DNA of 34,949 bases from a bacterium (GTDB lineage: Bacteria > BMS3Abin14), in NCBI GenBank assembly GCA_029210545.1, contig JARGFV010000015.1, positions 1-34,949 of the forward strand, read 5' to 3'. This document shows positions 31,864-34,949 of this stretch, in pieces. The notes under the pieces were generated by a model, which saw nothing but the letters and a program-made list of their open reading frames with translations, was not told the DNA's origin and searched no databases. Numbering within the stretch: position 1 is the first letter of the stretch; every line of letters starts with the position of its first letter. The position numbers and the translations under genes are program-made.

Positions 31864-32712
31864 GTGAAAAACCCGACCGGAGTTGACTCCAAGGAACTGG
31901 GCCTGGCCGCCGGTCTCGTTTTCGCGCGCTATTTCCTGAAAACTGCACATCTGCACTACGGTTTATGGACCGGCGATCTGGAAGTTGATATCTCCAACCT
32001 CAAGGCGGCCCAGGATCGGTACAGCGATCTCATCGTTTCCAGCATCCCGGAAGGTGTGAGCACCATCCTGGATGTGGGTTGCGGCACGGGGGTGCTTTCC
32101 GCAAGGCTGCTGGATGAGGGCTACCTGGTCCAAAGCGTGTCGCCCAGCCCTTTCCTGACCTCCTGCGCCAGGGATGTACTGGGGAAAAGAGGGGTGATCC
32201 ACGAAAGTACCTTTGAAGAGCTGGAGCTTGCAGACAGGTTCGATCTCGTGCTTTTTTCCGAGAGTTTTCAGTACATCGATCTCAAGCGCGTCTTTGGAAA
32301 GTGCAGCACTCTGCTTTCCGAAAACGGGTCTGTCCTGGTATCGGACTTTTTCCGCCGCGACGATGCCAGGGGCCGCAGCCGCCTGGGCGGGGGTCATTCA
32401 CTGGGCAGGTTTTACGAGGTGCTTGAAGGATCCAGGTACGACATCCTCAGTGACAGGGATATCACCCAACAGACTGCCCCGAACATGGACGTGGTTAACG
32501 ACCTGCTCCGCAATTTCGGACAGCCCATGTGGGAGCTGTTCCTTTATTACCTGCAGAGTAACTACCCGCGGTTGAACCGCCTTGCCCGCTGGAGGTATCG
32601 AAAAAAGATCGCCAAGATCGAGAGAAAGTATTTCACGGACAGCCGGACTGCCGAGACTTTTGCCGAGGACAAGAGCTACAGGTTGGTGGTGTGTAAAGCA
32701 GCGGAGAGATGA
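31864..32712 (+). CDS. Class I SAM-dependent methyltransferase
   Basis: The 282-residue product has the SAM-binding motif I ILDVGCGTGVLSARL (about 68-82), an acidic SVSPSPF loop in place of the usual motif II, and LVLFSESFQYIDL with NGSVLVSDFF as later motifs. Residues 20-40 (ARYFLKTAHLHYGLWTGDLE) resemble the lid of small-molecule or lipid methyltransferases. The C-terminal third is helical and basic (RLARWRYRKKIAKIERKY). GTG 31864 follows GAGGGGAG. The substrate cannot be read from the sequence; lipid or quinone-like substrates are only a guess. Confidence 0.85.
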   Translation: MKNPTGVDSKELGLAAGLVFARYFLKTAHLHYGLWTGDLEVDISNLKAAQDRYSDLIVSSIPEGVSTILDVGCGTGVLSARLLDEGYLVQSVSPSPFLTSCARDVLGKRGVIHESTFEELELADRFDLVLFSESFQYIDLKRVFGKCSTLLSENGSVLVSDFFRRDDARGRSRLGGGHSLGRFYEVLEGSRYDILSDRDITQQTAPNMDVVNDLLRNFGQPMWELFLYYLQSNYPRLNRLARWRYRKKIAKIERKYFTDSRTAETFAEDKSYRLVVCKAAER

Positions 32713-32727
32713 CAACGAAGAATGAAG

Positions 32728-32860
32728 AGCGATCACCACGGAGACACGGAGAAAAGCGGAGGAAGGCTGAATTCAGGGATTTTTGGCCGAATGGCACCAA
32801 AGCCCGCATTTCACCACAGAGAAAACAGAGAGCACAGAGAAAAGCCAAGAACTGGGGAAG
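32728..32860 (+). repeat. Nonamer-type CACGGAGA / CACAGAGA repeats before ybgC copy 2
   Basis: Two CACGGAGA-type units near 32737-32754 and CACAGAGAAAACAGAG-type units at 32812-32845 lie in the same orientation, unlike the inverted pair after carB. No gene is seen in this gap. Confidence 0.5.
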
Positions 32861-32926
32861 GATTGTAACTCCCTCCTTACAATAGCCCATATCCCTGATA
32901 TCTTCTTCCCCCTTGAGGGAGATGCC

Positions 32927-33358
32927 GTGACCGACCTGAAAAAACATATTTCCCGCATCACCTACCGCGTCGCCTACCAGGACACGGATGCCGGCGGGGT
33001 GGTATATTACGCCAACTACCTCGGGTTCATGGAGAGGGGCCGCAACGAGTATCTCAGGCAACTGGGGCGCTCCATAAAGGATTACCAGGACAGCGGTATC
33101 TTCTTTGTCGTGGTGGAGGCCGCCCTCAGGTACAGGGCTCCGGCCGTTCTGGACGACCTGCTGACCATCGAAACCTGGATCGAGGAGGGGAGACGGTCCA
33201 GCGCGGTGTTCGGCCAGCGTGTCCTGAGGGAAGGGGACGGAACCCTTCTTGTGAAGGGTGATATCAGGGTCGCCTGCATAAACGACCGGCTCAGGCCGAC
33301 AAGACTTCCTCCCGAACTGTTACCTGGACGCGGGGGAGACCCTCGACTTGCCGACTGA
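32927..33358 (+). CDS. ybgC: YbgC/4-hydroxybenzoyl-CoA-type acyl-CoA thioesterase, copy 2
   Basis: This has the same 143-residue length and, from residue 13, the same sequence as copy 1, including the DTDAGG catalytic motif. The first 12 residues differ (MTDLKKHISRIT here, MVQQRSNTVKIP in copy 1). GTG 32927 is chosen because GAGGGAG lies 5 nt upstream and it gives exactly the same length as copy 1. The unrelated but equally long N-termini suggest that both were complete genes before the shared part was made identical, for example by gene conversion. Both copies should be active. Confidence 0.9.
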   Translation: MTDLKKHISRITYRVAYQDTDAGGVVYYANYLGFMERGRNEYLRQLGRSIKDYQDSGIFFVVVEAALRYRAPAVLDDLLTIETWIEEGRRSSAVFGQRVLREGDGTLLVKGDIRVACINDRLRPTRLPPELLPGRGGDPRLAD

Positions 33359-33629
33359 GCGACTGAGCGAGAGGGCGGGCAGAGGAGCGTGGGAGCAGGG
33401 GGGAAGAGGTGTCGAAGTGTCGGTATGGCGGTTTACTTTATTCGTCATCCCGGAAATCACGACGGACTTGTCCACCATAGCTGATCGACAGGCGTTAGCG
33501 AAGGCGGAAGGAGCGATTATCCGGGATCCATGGACCCCGGGTCTACGCATGCGCTTCGCCCGGGGTGACGGTAGTATGGTCACCTGGAACCCGCAACCCG
33601 GAAAACGGCTGCCCCTCTCCGTCATTCCG
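32961..33629 (+). repeat. 669-bp direct duplication, copy 2
   Basis: Apparent exact match to 29318-29986. The right end lies in GTCATTCCG, after which this copy continues as a GTCATTCCGG-type repeat whereas copy 1 enters the terminator region. Confidence 0.9.
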
Positions 33630-34200
33630 GACATCACGCTGAAGGCGGGATGAGCCGGAATCCAGACCTGCTTGCCTGCCGCGGCGTAGTCACGCTCCTG
33701 GCGTGACGAAGACGGGTCATTGCGAGCATAAAGCAGTAACTTTCCATATTCTTCTTCCCCCTTGAGGGGGGAAGACCGAGATGGGGGTGACTACGCTGGG
33801 GAATGAGAGCGACGCGGCAATCCCAGGCGACCTGTCCGTCGTAGCTCGTCAGAGCGAAGCCGGAAGCTGAAATGGTCGTCGCGGCTTTTTCCGGTCGCCC
33901 GTGAGATCGCTTCACTCAGGAAAAGCTTTCCCCCCTCACCTCGATCCTCTCCCTCCAGCCCCCTTCGCATAAACCTCCTTCGTTAAAACTACGGAGGTCA
34001 GGAGCTTCGGCGGGCCAAGGGGGAGAGGAAGATTAAGGAATTGGACTATTTTAGGGTTCGCGATGACAAACGGGGTGTCCCTTCGACAAGCTCCTTTCCC
34101 CCCGACAGGCTCGGGACAAGCGACAAGCTCGGGGCAGGGAGCGATGAATGAAGATGAGGGGTTTCCATCGCGCTTCGATCTTTGCGCTTTGCGCCTGGAT
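33630..34200. repeat. Mosaic of dispersed palindromic repeats, no gene
   Basis: About 570 bp made of short repeat pieces: GTCATTGCGAG with GCGGCAATCCC (33716-33825), CTTCCCCCTTGAGGGGGGAAG (33754-33774, hairpin), CCTCTCCC...GGGGGAGAGG (33946-33955 with 34019-34028), ACCTCC...GGAGGT (33972-33977 with 33992-33997) and CCTTCGACAAGCTC with a GACAAGCTCGGGGCAGG partner (34080-34138). No reading frame here shows family motifs or a ribosome site. Confidence 0.6.
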
Positions 34201-34235
34201 CCCGGAAACCGGTACCCGGAACTCGGAACCTGAGC
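34201..34235 (+). repeat. Heptamer array upstream of the ArsA-type gene
   Basis: Contiguous 7-bp units CCCGGAA, ACCGGTA, CCCGGAA and CTCGGAA, then CCTGAGC, occupy 34201-34235. They lie 33 nt before the next gene and again show 7-bp periodicity with a locus-specific sequence. Confidence 0.6.
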
Positions 34236-34267
34236 GCGGCGAAGCGAACACCGGGTACGGAGGATCG

Positions 34268-34949
34268 ATGAAATCAAAAAATGCCAGGCTGTTCCTGTTC
34301 GGCGGGAAGGGGGGCGTTGGCAAGACCACCTGTTCAGCAGCCATTGCGGTTAAGCTTGCTTCCGAGGGGATTAAGACACTCCATATCACTTCGGACATGG
34401 CTCCTTCCCTGTCCGACATCTACGGTATCAAGATCGGCGACCGGATAACCGGGGTCGCACCGGAGCTGGACGCCATGGAGATCACCCAGGACAGTATCGG
34501 AGCCGCCTGGAAGAAGAAGTTCGGTCCCGATTTCGCCGAGATCCTTTCCCACATCCTGGACATGGACGGCATGCGGAAGGAGGGGGATCTCGACCTCCTG
34601 GATTACATCGGCACAGCGCCGTCCCTCCGGGAGGAGACGCTCCTCGACATGATCGTTGAAATGGCCCGCGCGGGAAGCTATCGGCGGATCATCTGGGACA
34701 CCGCGCCCGCCGGGGAGACTCTCAACCTGCTTCACATGCCCCGTCTCATGAGAAAACACCTGAAAGCCGGAGCCAAACTTTACGAGGCGGTGGATCGCCT
34801 GGCAGGCGCTGTTGTCCGCAAACGTTCCCTTGCCTCCATCATGGAGGAGTGGGTCGTCCGCTCCGAGAAGATCGCCCTGTTCCTTCAATTCAACACCCTG
34901 TTCTTCATCGTGGCAAACCCGGAGGCGCTGGTTGTACGGCAGGCCTCCC
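34268..34949 (+). CDS. ArsA/Get3-type ATPase, N-terminal part (3' truncated by window edge)
   Basis: The visible 227 residues open with a deviant Walker A P-loop, LFLFGGKGGVGKTTCSAAIA (about 8-27), typical of ArsA/Get3 anion-transporting ATPases. ITSDMAPSLSDIYG takes the place of the switch I DPAHSL motif, and RIIWDTAPAGETLNLLHMPRL is the switch II DTAPTGHTLRLL equivalent. The presence of GET-like motifs without neighbouring arsenic genes favours a bacterial ArsA-like protein of unknown cargo. ATG 34268 follows GGAGG with 4-nt spacing. The C-terminus lies outside the window. Confidence 0.9.
   Translation, partial: MKSKNARLFLFGGKGGVGKTTCSAAIAVKLASEGIKTLHITSDMAPSLSDIYGIKIGDRITGVAPELDAMEITQDSIGAAWKKKFGPDFAEILSHILDMDGMRKEGDLDLLDYIGTAPSLREETLLDMIVEMARAGSYRRIIWDTAPAGETLNLLHMPRLMRKHLKAGAKLYEAVDRLAGAVVRKRSLASIMEEWVVRSEKIALFLQFNTLFFIVANPEALVVRQAS

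Noticed and set aside
29318-33629. Composite transposon or integron bounded by the 669-bp repeats
   Set aside because: No transposase, integrase or target-site duplication is visible; the repeats contain an ordinary housekeeping gene.
34268-34949. Arsenite efflux ATPase arsA with a resistance role
   Set aside because: No arsenic-resistance gene is visible and the C-terminal half lies outside the window, so only the ATPase family is claimed.

Overview
The window looks like chromosomal DNA of a GC-rich, Gram-negative (diderm) bacterium. An outer-membrane beta-barrel protein with an OmpA-like domain, a YbgC thioesterase and a predicted lipoprotein imply an outer membrane. The mix of PyrR control, a class 1B dihydroorotate dehydrogenase (PyrD+PyrK), stand-alone receivers, HD-GYP and PilZ proteins, and large DUF11-type secreted proteins fits an uncultured deltaproteobacterial (Desulfobacterota-like) lineage. 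That placement is inference; no rRNA or tRNA gene is present to confirm it.

Layout. (1) 2-2143: the 3' end of glpD, then a promoter with a long palindrome driving yajQ and a small membrane-anchored protein. (2) 2379-16012: a nearly complete de novo UMP pathway on the + strand, pyrR-pyrB-pyrC-carA-carB-(transglutaminase-like lipoprotein)-pyrK-pyrD-pyrF-(orphan response regulator)-pyrE. It begins with a sigma70-type promoter and an intrinsic terminator ahead of pyrR, which reads as a PyrR-type attenuator. Together CarAB, PyrB, PyrC, PyrDK, PyrE and PyrF make UMP from bicarbonate, glutamine and aspartate. (3) 16031-18662: a short MerR-type regulator under a palindromic promoter, then a receiver-GAF-GAF-HD-GYP protein. 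(4) 18716-29114: a strong promoter and a roughly 270-nt leader precede five consecutive secreted or outer-membrane proteins, all built around a DUF11-like module and ending with a protein of about 1,900 residues with an OmpA-like domain and a C-terminal beta barrel. (5) 29284-33629: two ybgC copies flank a minus-strand PilZ gene, a sensor-less hybrid histidine kinase and a methyltransferase. The two copies and their downstream DNA form a 669-bp apparently exact direct duplication. (6) 33630-34267: an intergenic mosaic of short palindromic repeats. (7) 34268-end: an ArsA/Get3-type ATPase, cut by the window edge.

The most unusual features are these. First, the five-gene DUF11 cassette shares three modules in different combinations and looks like a surface structure with its own outer-membrane partner. 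Second, intergenic short-unit (7-9 bp) tandem arrays recur through the window, often facing an inverted array, differ in sequence at each locus, and repeatedly run across the stop codon of the upstream gene. Third, the 669-bp ybgC duplication has different but equally long N-terminal codons. Fourth, several Shine-Dalgarno sequences lie in the loops of perfect small hairpins. Fifth, an orphan CheY-like receiver overlaps pyrE by 8 bp. Cyclic-di-GMP-related proteins (HD-GYP, PilZ, YajQ) are also spread along the window.
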